Assembly: GCA_964413535.1 (NCBI GenBank)
Contig: CAYPTB010000029.1
Location: 62,001-126,000, forward strand
DNA: 64,000 nt
Direction: 5' to 3'
DNA from: CAYPTB01 sp964413535
GTDB taxonomy: Bacteria; Planctomycetota; UBA1135; GCA-002686595
The position numbers and the translations under genes were made by a program. Of this stretch, positions 52,965 to 63,169 are shown piece by piece (within the stretch, counting starts at the first letter, position 1; every line of letters begins with the position of its first letter). The notes beneath the pieces are model-generated. The model did no database searches and was not told where the DNA came from. It saw only the letters and a program-made list of their open reading frames with translations.

Positions 52965-53612
52965 GCCAGACGAGCGGCTGAGTCACCGGTTTCGGACGTC
53001 CAACGAATCGAGTCTCCCGGACGCGGCAACGTGCGAACGGCTCGACACTGCAGCGCACGACTCGCAATCGCGTGGGACTCACGCGCGCAGTCGACTCACG
53101 GTCGATCCCCTGGTCGAGGAGTACGCATGCGCCCTGAGCCAGCCGGCCGAGATGATCAAGTACGGAGCTCAAGTGCTCTCGAAGGGGAACCTCGACTCGT
53201 GCTCGACTCCATTCCGGAGAGCGCCGGTGGAGAGATTGCTTTCTAGGGTCTCCTTCGCGTCGCAACCCACCTACTGGCCTCGCTGTCGCACCGAGACATC
53301 GCGAGCATCACCGCGCGCGCGGGACGGCATGAAGGGTCGCTGATGGGTGCCAGGGGCTCGTCCCCGTCCTTCCGGTCCCCGCAGTAGGTCGATACCCCGA
53401 TCGCAGGTTCCGCTCGGAGCGGCGGACTGCGGAGGATGATTCGTCCCTTGGCCCATGGCTTCGCCGGACGGGGCATCTAGGATGTTGCGACCCCCCGCTC
53501 CGGCCGTCGGCGATGCATCGCGCAGGACGAGCGGGGCATTCCCTGGACGCGTCGGCGATCGCGGTCGGACGGTCCACGACTCCCCTCCCCCGATGAAGCA
53601 GGTCCACCAGCC
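52965..53612. other. 648-bp region without a supported gene
   Basis: Between the DUF4258 start and the GT4 start. Frames on both strands are short or of noise composition. It should contain the promoters for both directions. A small GGGG-CTCGT-CCCC hairpin within GGGTGCCAGGGGCTCGTCCC (53345-53364) loosely resembles REP-type elements but is too short to call. No integrase or transposase remnant is recognisable. Confidence 0.45.
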
Positions 53613-55277
53613 GTGAAGGTCCTCATGCTCGGCTGGGAGTTCCCTCCTCATATATCGGGCGGACTCGGGACCGCCTGCTACGGGTTGTCGCAGGGGCTCG
53701 CGCAGAACGGGGTCGAGGTGACGTTCGTGGTGCCGCGGCTCACGGGGGACGAGTCGGCGCGCGGGGTCGAGCTCGTGGGCGCGGCGGACGTAGCCGTGCC
53801 GACGGCGGAGGCCTTGCACGAGCGCGAGCGGAGGCGGGCCGAGCGCCGCGCGCAGGGTGAGCGCGCCGAGCACGCGGACGTTCCGGTGCGCTTGCGGCAC
53901 GCGTTCACGGGGCGCCGCGACGCGCGTCGGGTCGACGTCGCGGCGGGCGGCGAGCGGCTCCCGCGCAGTCAGGCGAGCGGCGACGGCGAGCGCGGGTTCG
54001 CCCGCGCGGTGCGGCTCTTGTCGATCGACAGCCCACTGCGGCCGTACATGACCGAGGCCGACTACCGGCGCGAGCTGGAGGAACTCGCGCGGCTCGGGCA
54101 CGAGGCCGCGAGGACGCGGAGCGTTTCCTCGGCTTCTCCTCGGTCGCAGGCGGAGCTGCAGCGGACGGCGGCGGCGCAGCGGGCGCGGACCGAGTCGGGC
54201 GCGGCGGCTGCGTTCCACCCGGGGGAGGCGCGGATCCTGCGCGCGCAGGGCGAACCGCGGCTCGCGCCACCCGAGCGCGCGGCGGACTCCGCGCAGAGCG
54301 CGACCGATTCCGTCGGCGACTGCACCGAGCCGCGCGAGCACCTCGCTTTCCAGGGCGGCTACGGCCCCGACCTGGCCGCGGAGGTCCTGCGCTACGCGCG
54401 CGTCGTGCGCGAGGTCGCGACGCGCCAGGACTTCGACGTCGTGCACGCGCACGACTGGATGACCTATCCGGCCGGGATCGCGGCGGCGCAGGCAGCGGGG
54501 AAGCCGCTCGTCGTGCACGTGCACGCCTGCGAGTACGACCGCAGCGGGTCGAACGCGAACCCGCGCATCCGCGCCATCGAGCAGGAGGGGCTCGCGCACG
54601 CGGATCGCGTCGTGTGCGTGAGCGAGTACACGGCGGGCGTGCTCCGGCGGCACTACGGCGCGGACCCGGCGAAGCTGCGCGTCGTGCACAACGCCGTGAC
54701 GCGGCGCGAGCAGCGCGCGCACCTGCACGTCGAGAAGGCGATCGACGATCCGGTCGTGCTGTTCCTGGGGCGGATCACCTACCAGAAGGGTCCGGACTAC
54801 TTCCTGGAGGCGGCGGCGCGCGTGCTGCGTGTCTTGCCGGACGCGCGCTTCGTCCTGTCGGGGACGGGCGACATGTGGCCGCGCATGGTGGAGCGCGCCG
54901 CCCAGCTCGGAATCGGGGCGAACACGCACTTCACGGGCTTCCTGCAGGGAGCGGAGGTCGAGCGGATGTTCGCGCTGGCCGATATCTACGTCATGCCCTC
55001 CGTGTCGGAGCCGTTCGGGATCTCGCCGCTCGAGGCGATGGCGCTCGACGTGCCGGTGATCGTGTCGCGCCAGAGCGGTGTGGCCGAGGTGCTCACGAAC
55101 GCGCTCAAGGTCGACTTCTGGGACGTCGAGGACCTGGCGAACAAGATCATCGCGCTGTTGTCCTACCCGGCGCTGCGCGAGGAGCTCCTGGCGGAGGGGC
55201 GGCAGGAGGTCCTGCGCATGAGCTGGGAGGAGCGGGGGCGCTCGCTCGTCGGTGTGTATCGGGAGGTGCTCGCGTGA
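53613..55277 (+). CDS. GT4/GT5-type glycogen/starch synthase-like glycosyltransferase
   Basis: A 554-residue glycosyltransferase B-fold enzyme. The N-terminus, MKVLMLGWEFPPHISGGLGT, is the acceptor-side Gly loop; VVHAHDWMTYPAGIAA follows at about 277. The C-terminal nucleotide-sugar half has LFLGRITYQKGPDYFLEAA and SVSEPFGISPLEAMALDVPV, with the E-x7-E pair. Between about 62 and 242 are two low-complexity Arg/Ala/Glu-rich inserts not found in typical relatives. The start is a GTG at 53613. GTGA overlap with the GH57 gene. Likely elongates alpha-glucan. Confidence 0.87.
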   Translation: MKVLMLGWEFPPHISGGLGTACYGLSQGLAQNGVEVTFVVPRLTGDESARGVELVGAADVAVPTAEALHERERRRAERRAQGERAEHADVPVRLRHAFTGRRDARRVDVAAGGERLPRSQASGDGERGFARAVRLLSIDSPLRPYMTEADYRRELEELARLGHEAARTRSVSSASPRSQAELQRTAAAQRARTESGAAAAFHPGEARILRAQGEPRLAPPERAADSAQSATDSVGDCTEPREHLAFQGGYGPDLAAEVLRYARVVREVATRQDFDVVHAHDWMTYPAGIAAAQAAGKPLVVHVHACEYDRSGSNANPRIRAIEQEGLAHADRVVCVSEYTAGVLRRHYGADPAKLRVVHNAVTRREQRAHLHVEKAIDDPVVLFLGRITYQKGPDYFLEAAARVLRVLPDARFVLSGTGDMWPRMVERAAQLGIGANTHFTGFLQGAEVERMFALADIYVMPSVSEPFGISPLEAMALDVPVIVSRQSGVAEVLTNALKVDFWDVEDLANKIIALLSYPALREELLAEGRQEVLRMSWEERGRSLVGVYREVLA

Positions 55278-56587
55278 CGGCGATCGTCTTCTACTTCCAG
55301 ATCCACCAGCCGTTCCGGCTGAAGCGCTACACGTTCTTCGACATCGGTCGCAACGAGGGCTACTTCGACGACACGGAGAACGAGCGCATCATGCGGCGCG
55401 TGGCGGAGAAGTGCTACCTGCCGATGAACGCGCTCTTGGCGGAGCTCGTCGACCGGCACGAAGGGCGCTTCCGCTTCGCGATGGCGATCACGGGCACGGC
55501 GCTCGAGCAGATGGAGAGCTGGTGTCCCGAGGCGCTCGCGAGCTTCCAGGCGCTGGCGCGCACCGGGTGTGTCGAGATCGTGTGCGAGACGTCGCACCAC
55601 TCGCTCTCGTTCCTCGAGGACCAGGCGGAGTTCGAGCGGCAGGTCGAGCGGCAGCGCGCGCGCATCCGCGAGCTGTTCGGTCAGGACGCGACCACGTTCC
55701 GCTGCACCGAGCTCGTGGTCGACAACGCGATCGCGAAGAGCGTCGAGGGGCTCGGCTTCAAGGCCATCCTGGGCGAGGGTGCGGACCACCTGCTCGGGTT
55801 CCGGAGCCCGCACCAGGTCTACCGGCCCGCGGGCTGCGACTCGATCAAGCTCTTGCTGCGCACGTACCAGCGCGCGGACGACATCGCGTTTCGCTTCAGC
55901 AACCGGAGCTGGGACAAGTGGCCGCTGACGGCGGACGCGTTCGCGAAGTCGCTCGACGAGGCGCCGCAGGACGCGGTGCTCACGGGGCTGTTCATGGATT
56001 ACGAGACCTTCGGCGAGCACCAGTGGCGCGAGACGGGGATCTTCGAGTTCATGAAGTACCTGCCCACGGCGCTGGCGCCTTACGAGCGGCTCGAGTTCAA
56101 GACGCCCGCGGAGGTCGCGCGGGCGGCCGAGGCGGCCGAGGTGCTCGACATCCCCCACCCGGTGTCGTGGGCCGACACGGAACGCGACCTGTCGGCCTGG
56201 CTCGGCAACCACATGCAGCGCGCCGCGAACCGCGCGCTCTACGACCTCGCGCCGGACGTGCTGCGGGCGGCCAAGGCGGGTCACGGGGACCTGCTCGAGG
56301 ACTGGCGCCGGCTCACGACCTCGGATCACGTCTACTACATGTGCACGAAGTGGTTCTCGGACGGAGACGTGCACAAGTACTTCAGTCCGTACACCACGCC
56401 GCACGATGCGTTCATCGCCTTCATGAACGTCCTGGCCGACCTTCGATCGCGAGTGCGCGCGCTGCTCGAGCCGGGACGCGAGGTCGCTCCCGCCGCGAAG
56501 CCGGGCGCGGGCACACGAGGAACCGCGGAAGAGACCCAGGAGAAGAGCGGGCGGCCGGGATCCGGTCGCACGCGTTCCGGCCTATGA
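55274..56587 (+). CDS. GH57 alpha-glucan hydrolase/transferase
   Basis: A 437-residue family-57 enzyme. Conserved regions: FYFQIHQPFRLKRYTFFDIG at the N-terminus, ETSHHSLSFL, catalytic-nucleophile region TFRCTELVVDN, and acid region LFMDYETFGEHQW. The length and IHQPFRL match the alpha-amylase-like subgroup in glycogen operons rather than the longer GH57 branching enzymes. The C-terminal 60 residues are low-complexity. Overlaps both neighbours by 4 bases (GTGA and ATGA). Probably trims or transfers maltooligosaccharides. Confidence 0.9.
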   Translation: MTAIVFYFQIHQPFRLKRYTFFDIGRNEGYFDDTENERIMRRVAEKCYLPMNALLAELVDRHEGRFRFAMAITGTALEQMESWCPEALASFQALARTGCVEIVCETSHHSLSFLEDQAEFERQVERQRARIRELFGQDATTFRCTELVVDNAIAKSVEGLGFKAILGEGADHLLGFRSPHQVYRPAGCDSIKLLLRTYQRADDIAFRFSNRSWDKWPLTADAFAKSLDEAPQDAVLTGLFMDYETFGEHQWRETGIFEFMKYLPTALAPYERLEFKTPAEVARAAEAAEVLDIPHPVSWADTERDLSAWLGNHMQRAANRALYDLAPDVLRAAKAGHGDLLEDWRRLTTSDHVYYMCTKWFSDGDVHKYFSPYTTPHDAFIAFMNVLADLRSRVRALLEPGREVAPAAKPGAGTRGTAEETQEKSGRPGSGRTRSGL

Positions 56588-59500
56588 CGAGTCGAGCGGA
56601 TACGCCTCACCACGTCTTCGAGGTGAGCTGGGAGGTCTGCAACAAGGTCGGCGGGATCTACACGGTCGTGTCGAGCAAGGCGGAGACCCTGGTGCAGCGC
56701 TACGGCGTGCACTACGTCGTCGTCGGCCCGTGGCTCCTGTCGGAGACGGACGACTCGCCCTTCGACCCCGAGCCGGGCTACGAGGAGTTCAGCGAGTCGT
56801 GCCGGGAGATGGGCATCCCGGTGCGCGTCGGTCGCTGGCGCATCCAGGGGCGGCCGCTCACGGTGCAGGTCGAGTTCTCGGGCCTGTACGGGAAGAAGGA
56901 CGACCTCTTGAAGGAGCTGTGGGAGCAGCACGAGGTCGACTCGCTGACGGGCGGCTGGGACTACGTCGAGCCGGTCGTCTTCGGGCACGCGGCGGGCCGC
57001 GTGATCGAGAAGTGGTGGCAGGACTTCGTGGCGCCGCGCCACCTGCCGGCCGTGGCGCAGTTCCACGAATGGATGACGGGTTCGGGCATGCTGTACCTGC
57101 GCACGCACGCGCCCGAGATCGCGTCGGTGTTCACGACGCATGCGACGATGCTCGGGCGCTCGATCGCGTCGACGGGCGTGCCGCCGCTCCAGGGCCTCGG
57201 CGATCGCTCGTCGGCGAAGGTCGCGGAGGAGCGCGGCGTCGTCGCGAAGCACTCGATCGAGGGCATCTGCGCGCGCAAGGCCGACGTCTTCACGACAGTG
57301 AGCGCGATCACGGCCGCGGAGGTGGAGCTCTACCACAAGCGCACGGCCGACCCGGTGCTGCCCAACGGCATCGACCTCGGCGTCGTCGACGGACTCGTCG
57401 CGCCCCATCCGCGCGAGTCGGCGCGCGCCGCGCTGGTGCGGCTCGCCGAGGCCTTCACCGGGCGCGCCGCGGCCGACGCGTGCCTGCTCGCGATCTCGGG
57501 CCGCTACGAGTTCCACAACAAGGGCATCGACGTGCTGCTCGACGCGCTGGCAGCGCTGGACGAGGAGCCGGGGCGCGGGATCGTGCTGTTCGTGCTCGTC
57601 CCCGCGGGGCACGCGGGGATCCGTCCGGAGGTGCAGGCGCGCCTCGACGGGACCGCCCCGGCCGACGGTCCGCTCGGCGTGTGCACGCACAACCTCCCCG
57701 AGCACGACAAGGACCCCGTCGTGCGCCGCTGCCGCGAGCTCGGGCTCGACAACGCGGCCGATCGGCGCGTGCGCGTCGTCCAGGTGCCGATCTACATCGG
57801 TCCCGGCGACGGCCTCTTCCAAATGCCGTACGAGGCCGTGCTGCGCGGCTTCGACCTCACGTGCTTCCCCTCCTTCTACGAGCCCTGGGGCTACACGCCG
57901 CAGGAGTCGGTGGCGGTGGGCGTGCCGACCGTGACGACCGACTTCGCGGGCTTCGGCGCCTGGATGCGCGAGCAGGGCATCGACGAAAAGGGCGGCGTGC
58001 GCGTGCTGCCGCGCGAGGGTCGCTCCGACGCCGAGGTGCGCGACGACCTCGCCCACTACATCGGGAGCTTCGCCGCGCAGCGCGGCGGAGCCTCCGTCGA
58101 GGCCTGCCGGACGACCGCGTTGCGCACGTCGTGGTCGGACCTCGTCGCGAACTACGAGCGCGCCTTCGCGCTCGCCGTCGAACGCGCGCACACGCGCTTC
58201 CAGGAGGCGAAGGTGGAGCGCTTCCGGCCGCGCATCCCCGTGCCCGTGCTGCCCAAGGCCGATGCGCAGCGGCCGCGGCTCTTCGACTTCGGCGTCTCGG
58301 CCACGCTGCCCGTCTCGCTGTCGGGCCTCTCGAAGCTCGCGAACAACTACTGGTGGAGCTGGATCCCCGAGGCGCGCGCGCTGTTCGAGGACCTCTCGCC
58401 GCGGAGCTGGGAGGCGTGCGGGCACAGTCCGCTCCACTTCCTGCGCAGCGTCTTCGAGGACGACGTGGCGCGCCGCGCCGCCGACAAGGGCTACGCGGCC
58501 CGCCTCGCCGACGTGCTCGCGCGCTTCGACGCGTACATGGCCGAGAAGGCGCGCGAGCTACCGCTCGAGCGCGGTCAGGTGATCGACGCCGCCCACCCCA
58601 TCGCGTACCTGTGCGCGGAGTTCGGCGTGCACGAGTCGCTTCCGATCTACAGCGGCGGGCTCGGCATCCTCGCCGGCGACCACCTCAAGTCGGCGAGCGA
58701 CCTGAACCTGCCGTTGGTCGGCGTGGGGCTCTTCTACAAGAAGGGCTACATGCGCCAACAGCTCGACCTGCGCGGCGAGCAGATCGCGGTCGACCACGAG
58801 AACGATCCGCGTCACCTCGCGCTCGAGCTCGTGCTGGACGAGAATCGCGAGCCGGCCGAGATCACGATCTCGCTGCCGTCGTCGAGCCTCGTGCTGCGGG
58901 CGTGGCGCGCTCGCATCGGCCGCGTCGACCTCTACCTGCTCGACGCGGACTGTCCGCAGAACCGGCCCGAGGACCGCGCCATCACCGAGCGGCTGTACGC
59001 CGCGGACCCGGAGACGCGCCTGCGCCAGCTCATCACGCTCGGGCGCGGCGGCGTGCGCATGCTCGCGCGTCTGGGGATCGATCCGGCCGTCTATCACGTC
59101 AACGAGGGACACGGCGCCTTCGCCGCCCTCGAGCGCGTCGCCCAGCTCGTGCGGCGCGACGGCCTGACCTTCGACCAAGCGCGGCAGTTCGTGCGCGCGA
59201 CGACGGCGTTCACGACGCACACGCCGGTCCCCGCCGGTCACGACCGGTTCAGCGAAGACCTGATGCGGCGCTACTTCTCGGACGTGCCGGGCTGGGCCGG
59301 GATCGACTGGGGCGCATTCGTCGCGTTCGGCCGCGCGGAAGGCCGCGGCGACGACTTCAACATGACCTACCTCGCGCTGCACTTCGCCGACTCGGTGAAC
59401 GGCGTGAGCCAGCTCCACGGCGAAGTCTCGCGCGAGCTCCTGCAGTCCTTCTGGAGCCGCCTGCTCGTGCCGGAGATCCCGGTCGGGTCGGTGACGAACG

Positions 59501-60819
59501 GCGTGCACCTCTCCACCTGGGTGAACCCCGAGGTGAAAGCACTCATCGGAGCGAAGGGCCGCAGCGTGACCGGCGAGGACTTCCGGAAACGCGCGGCGGC
59601 GATCGATCCCACCGAGCTGTGGGCGGTGCGCCAACGCGCGAAGCTGAGGCTCGTCGAGGAAGTCGAGCGCGTGCTGCGGAAGAGCTTCTTCCGCCGTCAG
59701 GACAGTCCGTCGGTCCTGGGGCGCATGCTCGAGGGCTTGACCGAGGATGCGCTTCTCATCGGCTTCGCGCGGCGCTTCGTTCCCTACAAGCGCGCCACGC
59801 TCGCCTTCCGCGAGGCCGATCGCCTGGCCGCGATCCTCTCGAACGAGAAGCGTCCGGTGCGGATGTTCTTCTCCGGCAAGGCGCACCCCGCGGACGGGCT
59901 CGGTCAGGAGCTCGTCAAGCGCGTGGCCGAGATCGCACGTAAGGAAGAGTTCATCGGGAAGGTGTTCTTCCTCGAGAACTACGACGTCGAGATCGCGCGC
60001 TTCCTCGTCCAGGGCGTCGACGTGTGGCTCAACACGCCGATCCGACGCTTGGAGGCGAGCGGGACGTCGGGGATGAAGGTCGCGGCCAACGGCGGACTCA
60101 ACCTCTCGATCCTCGACGGTTGGTGGAAGGAAGGCTACGACTACGAGTCACCGAACGGCTGGTCGATCGGGAACCAGAGCACGTTCCCCGACCAGGAGCT
60201 GCAGAACGAGCTCGACGCCGAGAACCTCTACCGGCTGCTCGAGGAGGAGGTCGTGCCGCTGTTCTTCGAGCGCGACGCGCGCGGAGTGCCCCGCGCCTGG
60301 CTCGAGCGCGTGGGCAAGAGCCTCACCTCGATCCCGCCGCGCTTCGACTCCGACCGCATGGTCGCCGAGTACCGCGACAAGGCCTACGTCCCGCTCGGCG
60401 TGAACTGGTTCGACCTCACGGCGAATCGCTTCGGGCGGGTGCACGTCCTGGCCGAGCGCGCCGCGCGCATCCGCAAGCACTTCAACGAGATCCACATCGT
60501 GAAGGCGGTCGTCACCGATCTCGACGACTTCCACGTCGGCGACGTGATCGAAGCGCGCGTGGAGGCCAACCTCGCCGGGCTCGCGCCCTCCGAAGTCACG
60601 GTCGAGCTCGTGCTCGGCCACACGCGCGGCGACACGAACCTCCAGAACCCGGTGATCGTTTCGCTCGCGCCCGACACACGCGATGCGAACGGCATCCACT
60701 CCTTCCGCGGCAGCCACCGCATGGTGCGCTCGGGCAACTACGCCTACGGATTGCGCGTGCGCCCGAAGGAAGCCGCCGCCTGGGACCAGTCGCTGCGCGA
60801 CCTGGTCCTGTGGGCGTAG
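56584..60819 (+). CDS. Fused glycogen synthase (GT3) and alpha-glucan phosphorylase (GT35)
   Basis: A single 1411-residue polypeptide. Residues about 10-540 are a GT3 eukaryote-type glycogen synthase: VFEVSWEVCNKVGGIYTVVS, QFHEWMTGSG, and SFYEPWGYTPQESVAVG with the E433-x7-E441 pair. Residues about 575-1300 are an alpha-glucan phosphorylase with its N-terminal DUF3417-like part (LANNYWWSWIPEARALFEDL), then AYLCAEFGVHESLPIYSGGL, VNEGHGAFAALE, TTHTPVPAGHDRF, GSVTNGVHLSTWV and EASGTSGMKVAANGG, whose Lys1165 binds PLP. About 110 further residues form a beta-rich tail. All key residues of both halves are present, with no frameshift. GT3 enzymes use UDP-glucose. The synthase and phosphorylase run in opposite directions, so regulation between halves is expected. 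Confidence 0.93.
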   Translation: MTSRADTPHHVFEVSWEVCNKVGGIYTVVSSKAETLVQRYGVHYVVVGPWLLSETDDSPFDPEPGYEEFSESCREMGIPVRVGRWRIQGRPLTVQVEFSGLYGKKDDLLKELWEQHEVDSLTGGWDYVEPVVFGHAAGRVIEKWWQDFVAPRHLPAVAQFHEWMTGSGMLYLRTHAPEIASVFTTHATMLGRSIASTGVPPLQGLGDRSSAKVAEERGVVAKHSIEGICARKADVFTTVSAITAAEVELYHKRTADPVLPNGIDLGVVDGLVAPHPRESARAALVRLAEAFTGRAAADACLLAISGRYEFHNKGIDVLLDALAALDEEPGRGIVLFVLVPAGHAGIRPEVQARLDGTAPADGPLGVCTHNLPEHDKDPVVRRCRELGLDNAADRRVRVVQVPIYIGPGDGLFQMPYEAVLRGFDLTCFPSFYEPWGYTPQESVAVGVPTVTTDFAGFGAWMREQGIDEKGGVRVLPREGRSDAEVRDDLAHYIGSFAAQRGGASVEACRTTALRTSWSDLVANYERAFALAVERAHTRFQEAKVERFRPRIPVPVLPKADAQRPRLFDFGVSATLPVSLSGLSKLANNYWWSWIPEARALFEDLSPRSWEACGHSPLHFLRSVFEDDVARRAADKGYAARLADVLARFDAYMAEKARELPLERGQVIDAAHPIAYLCAEFGVHESLPIYSGGLGILAGDHLKSASDLNLPLVGVGLFYKKGYMRQQLDLRGEQIAVDHENDPRHLALELVLDENREPAEITISLPSSSLVLRAWRARIGRVDLYLLDADCPQNRPEDRAITERLYAADPETRLRQLITLGRGGVRMLARLGIDPAVYHVNEGHGAFAALERVAQLVRRDGLTFDQARQFVRATTAFTTHTPVPAGHDRFSEDLMRRYFSDVPGWAGIDWGAFVAFGRAEGRGDDFNMTYLALHFADSVNGVSQLHGEVSRELLQSFWSRLLVPEIPVGSVTNGVHLSTWVNPEVKALIGAKGRSVTGEDFRKRAAAIDPTELWAVRQRAKLRLVEEVERVLRKSFFRRQDSPSVLGRMLEGLTEDALLIGFARRFVPYKRATLAFREADRLAAILSNEKRPVRMFFSGKAHPADGLGQELVKRVAEIARKEEFIGKVFFLENYDVEIARFLVQGVDVWLNTPIRRLEASGTSGMKVAANGGLNLSILDGWWKEGYDYESPNGWSIGNQSTFPDQELQNELDAENLYRLLEEEVVPLFFERDARGVPRAWLERVGKSLTSIPPRFDSDRMVAEYRDKAYVPLGVNWFDLTANRFGRVHVLAERAARIRKHFNEIHIVKAVVTDLDDFHVGDVIEARVEANLAGLAPSEVTVELVLGHTRGDTNLQNPVIVSLAPDTRDANGIHSFRGSHRMVRSGNYAYGLRVRPKEAAAWDQSLRDLVLWA

Positions 60820-60981
60820 GGCGTTCGGGCGCACGGCGCCGCGGAACGCGGGGATTCGATCACGGGCCCGATGGTGCATTCGGGCCGATCACCCTACGCT
60901 GATCGGCCTCTCGTGGCGTCTCGCAGCCGCACGCAGCTCGCGCCCGTTCCACGAATCACCACCTCCGAGGAGGAGCACGCC

Positions 60982-63057
60982 GTGATCTCGACCAAGAACG
61001 ACGACAAGACGCTGGACCAGCTCGCCGTCAACACGATCCGCACGCTCGCGATGGACGCCGTGCAGCAGGCGAACTCGGGGCATCCGGGAACGCCGATGGC
61101 GATGGCGCCGGTCGCGTACGCGCTGTGGCAGCGCTTCCTGCGTTTCGATCCCGCGGATCCGATCTGGATGAACCGCGATCGCTTCGTGCTCTCGATGGGT
61201 CACGCGTCGACGCTGCTGTATTCCATGTTGCACCTCGCCGGCGTCAAGGCCGTCAACCCGAAGTACGAGGTGCAGGGAGAGCTCTCCGTCCCGCTCGACG
61301 ACCTGAAGCGTTTTCGCCAGCTCGACAGCCGCTGCCCGGGGCATCCCGAGTACCGCTGGACGAGCGGCATCGAGACGACCACCGGCCCGCTCGGTCAGGG
61401 TTTCGCGACCAGCGTAGGCATGGCGATGGCGGCGCGTTTTCTCGCCGAGCGCTACAACAAGCCGGGCTTCACGCTCTTCGACTACGACACCTACGCGCTG
61501 GGCGGCGACGGTTGCATGATGGAGGGCGTCACGGCCGAAGCGGCGTCGCTCGCCGCGCACTTGAAGCTCTCGAACCTGTGCTGGATCTACGACAACAACA
61601 AGATCACGATCGAGGGCCACACCGAGTGGGCGTTCAGCGAGGACGTCGCCACGCGCTTCATCGGCTACGGCTGGAACGTCGTGCGCGTCGGCGACGCGAA
61701 CGACCTGGAGATGCTCGAGCGCGCCTTCGCGACGTTCGTGAAGACGAACGACCGCCCCACGCTCGTCATCGTCGACAGCCACATCGCCTGGGGCTCGCCC
61801 AACAAGCAGGACACCCACGCCGCGCACGGTGAGCCGCTCGGCGCGGACGAGATCGCGCTCACGAAGAAGAACTACGGTTGGCCCGAGGACGCGGCGTTCC
61901 TCGTGCCCGACGCCGTGCGCGAGCGCTTCGCCGCGGGCGTGGGCGCGCGCGGCGCCGAGCTGCGCACGAAGTGGATGTCGCTCTACTACGAGTACGAGAA
62001 GGCGTTCCCCGAGCTCGCCGCCGAGGTCTTCGCGATCCAGAAGCGCCGCCTGCCCAAGGGCTGGGACGAAGGCGTTCCCGTGTTCCCGCCCGATCCGAAG
62101 GGGCTGGCCGGGCGCGACGCGTCGGCCAAGGTCCAGAACGCGATCGCGGCCAAGGTGCCGTGGATGATCGGCGGCTCGGCCGACCTCGCTCCCTCCACCA
62201 AGACGCGCCTCACCTTCGACGGCGCCGGCGACTTCACCGCCACGAGCTACGGCGGTCGCAACCTGCACTTCGGCATCCGCGAGCACGCGATGACCGCCGC
62301 GCTGAACGGTATGGCGCTCGCCAAGCTGCGCGTCTTCGGCTCCGGTTTCCTGATCTTCAGCGACTACGCGCGCGGTTCCATCCGGCTCTCCTCGATCATG
62401 GAGCTGCCGGTCATCCACATCTTCACGCACGACTCGATCGGAGTCGGCGAGGACGGCCCCACGCACCAGCCGGTCGAGCACGTGGCGTCGCTGCGCGCTA
62501 TGCCCGGCATGCTCGTGTTCCGGCCCGGCGACGCGAACGAGATCGCCGAGGTTTGGAAGGTCGTCATGGAGCTGCGACACGAGCCGGTGGCGCTCATCCT
62601 CTCGCGCCAAGCCATGCCGACGCTCGACCGCAAGCTCTACGCGTCCGCCGTGAACGTGCGCAAGGGCGCCTACGTGCTGCGCGACACGCCCGGCGGAGCG
62701 CCGGAGGTGATCCTGATCGCGACCGGCACCGAGGTAGGTCTCGCCGTCGCGTCCCAGACGGCGCTCGAGAAGGCGGGGCTGCGCGTGCGCGTCGTGAGCA
62801 TGCCGTCGTGGGAGCTCTTCGAGCGTCAGGACGTCGGGTATCGCAACTCCGTGCTCCCGCCGGACGTCACGGCGCGCATCTCGATCGAGCAAGCGTCCAC
62901 GTTCGGCTGGGAGCGCTACGTGGGTCTCTCGGGCGCGATGATCGGCATGACGAGCTTCGGCGCCAGCGCTCCGCTCTCGGAGCTCCAGAGGAAGTTCGGG
63001 TTCACGGTCGAGAACGTCGTGGCCCGGGCGCAGGAGCTGGTGGCCGTCGCGCGCTGA
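60982..63057 (+). CDS. tkt: Transketolase
   Basis: A 691-residue thiamine-diphosphate enzyme of the pentose phosphate pathway. N-terminal QANSGHPGTPMAMAPVAYAL, catalytic His in MGHAS, ThDP-binding GDGCMMEGVTAEAAS to IYDNN, and the Pyr domain (GGSADLAPSTKTRL, HFGIREHAM, FSDYARGSIRLSSIMELPVI, THDSIGVGEDGPTHQPVEH). The C-terminal domain ends with ISIEQASTFGWERYVGLSG. Start taken at GTG 60982, preceded by GAGGAGG at 60966-60972; an ATG at 60871 would add an unrelated leader. 162 bases after the synthase-phosphorylase. Confidence 0.97.
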   Translation: MISTKNDDKTLDQLAVNTIRTLAMDAVQQANSGHPGTPMAMAPVAYALWQRFLRFDPADPIWMNRDRFVLSMGHASTLLYSMLHLAGVKAVNPKYEVQGELSVPLDDLKRFRQLDSRCPGHPEYRWTSGIETTTGPLGQGFATSVGMAMAARFLAERYNKPGFTLFDYDTYALGGDGCMMEGVTAEAASLAAHLKLSNLCWIYDNNKITIEGHTEWAFSEDVATRFIGYGWNVVRVGDANDLEMLERAFATFVKTNDRPTLVIVDSHIAWGSPNKQDTHAAHGEPLGADEIALTKKNYGWPEDAAFLVPDAVRERFAAGVGARGAELRTKWMSLYYEYEKAFPELAAEVFAIQKRRLPKGWDEGVPVFPPDPKGLAGRDASAKVQNAIAAKVPWMIGGSADLAPSTKTRLTFDGAGDFTATSYGGRNLHFGIREHAMTAALNGMALAKLRVFGSGFLIFSDYARGSIRLSSIMELPVIHIFTHDSIGVGEDGPTHQPVEHVASLRAMPGMLVFRPGDANEIAEVWKVVMELRHEPVALILSRQAMPTLDRKLYASAVNVRKGAYVLRDTPGGAPEVILIATGTEVGLAVASQTALEKAGLRVRVVSMPSWELFERQDVGYRNSVLPPDVTARISIEQASTFGWERYVGLSGAMIGMTSFGASAPLSELQRKFGFTVENVVARAQELVAVAR

Positions 63058-63169
63058 GGCGCGCTCCGTCGGCCGCGAAACGCGCAAGGTCGGCGGAGCG
63101 CCGTACACCCGTCCCGCACGTCGCGCGCGTGCAGCGGCCGGAGGCAACCCGAAGGAGGAAGCACGAGTC

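Noticed and set aside
53341..53366. A REP-like sequence (GGGTGCCAGGGGCTCGTCCC)
   Set aside because: The stem is only four bases, a single copy is visible here and no RAYT transposase is nearby.
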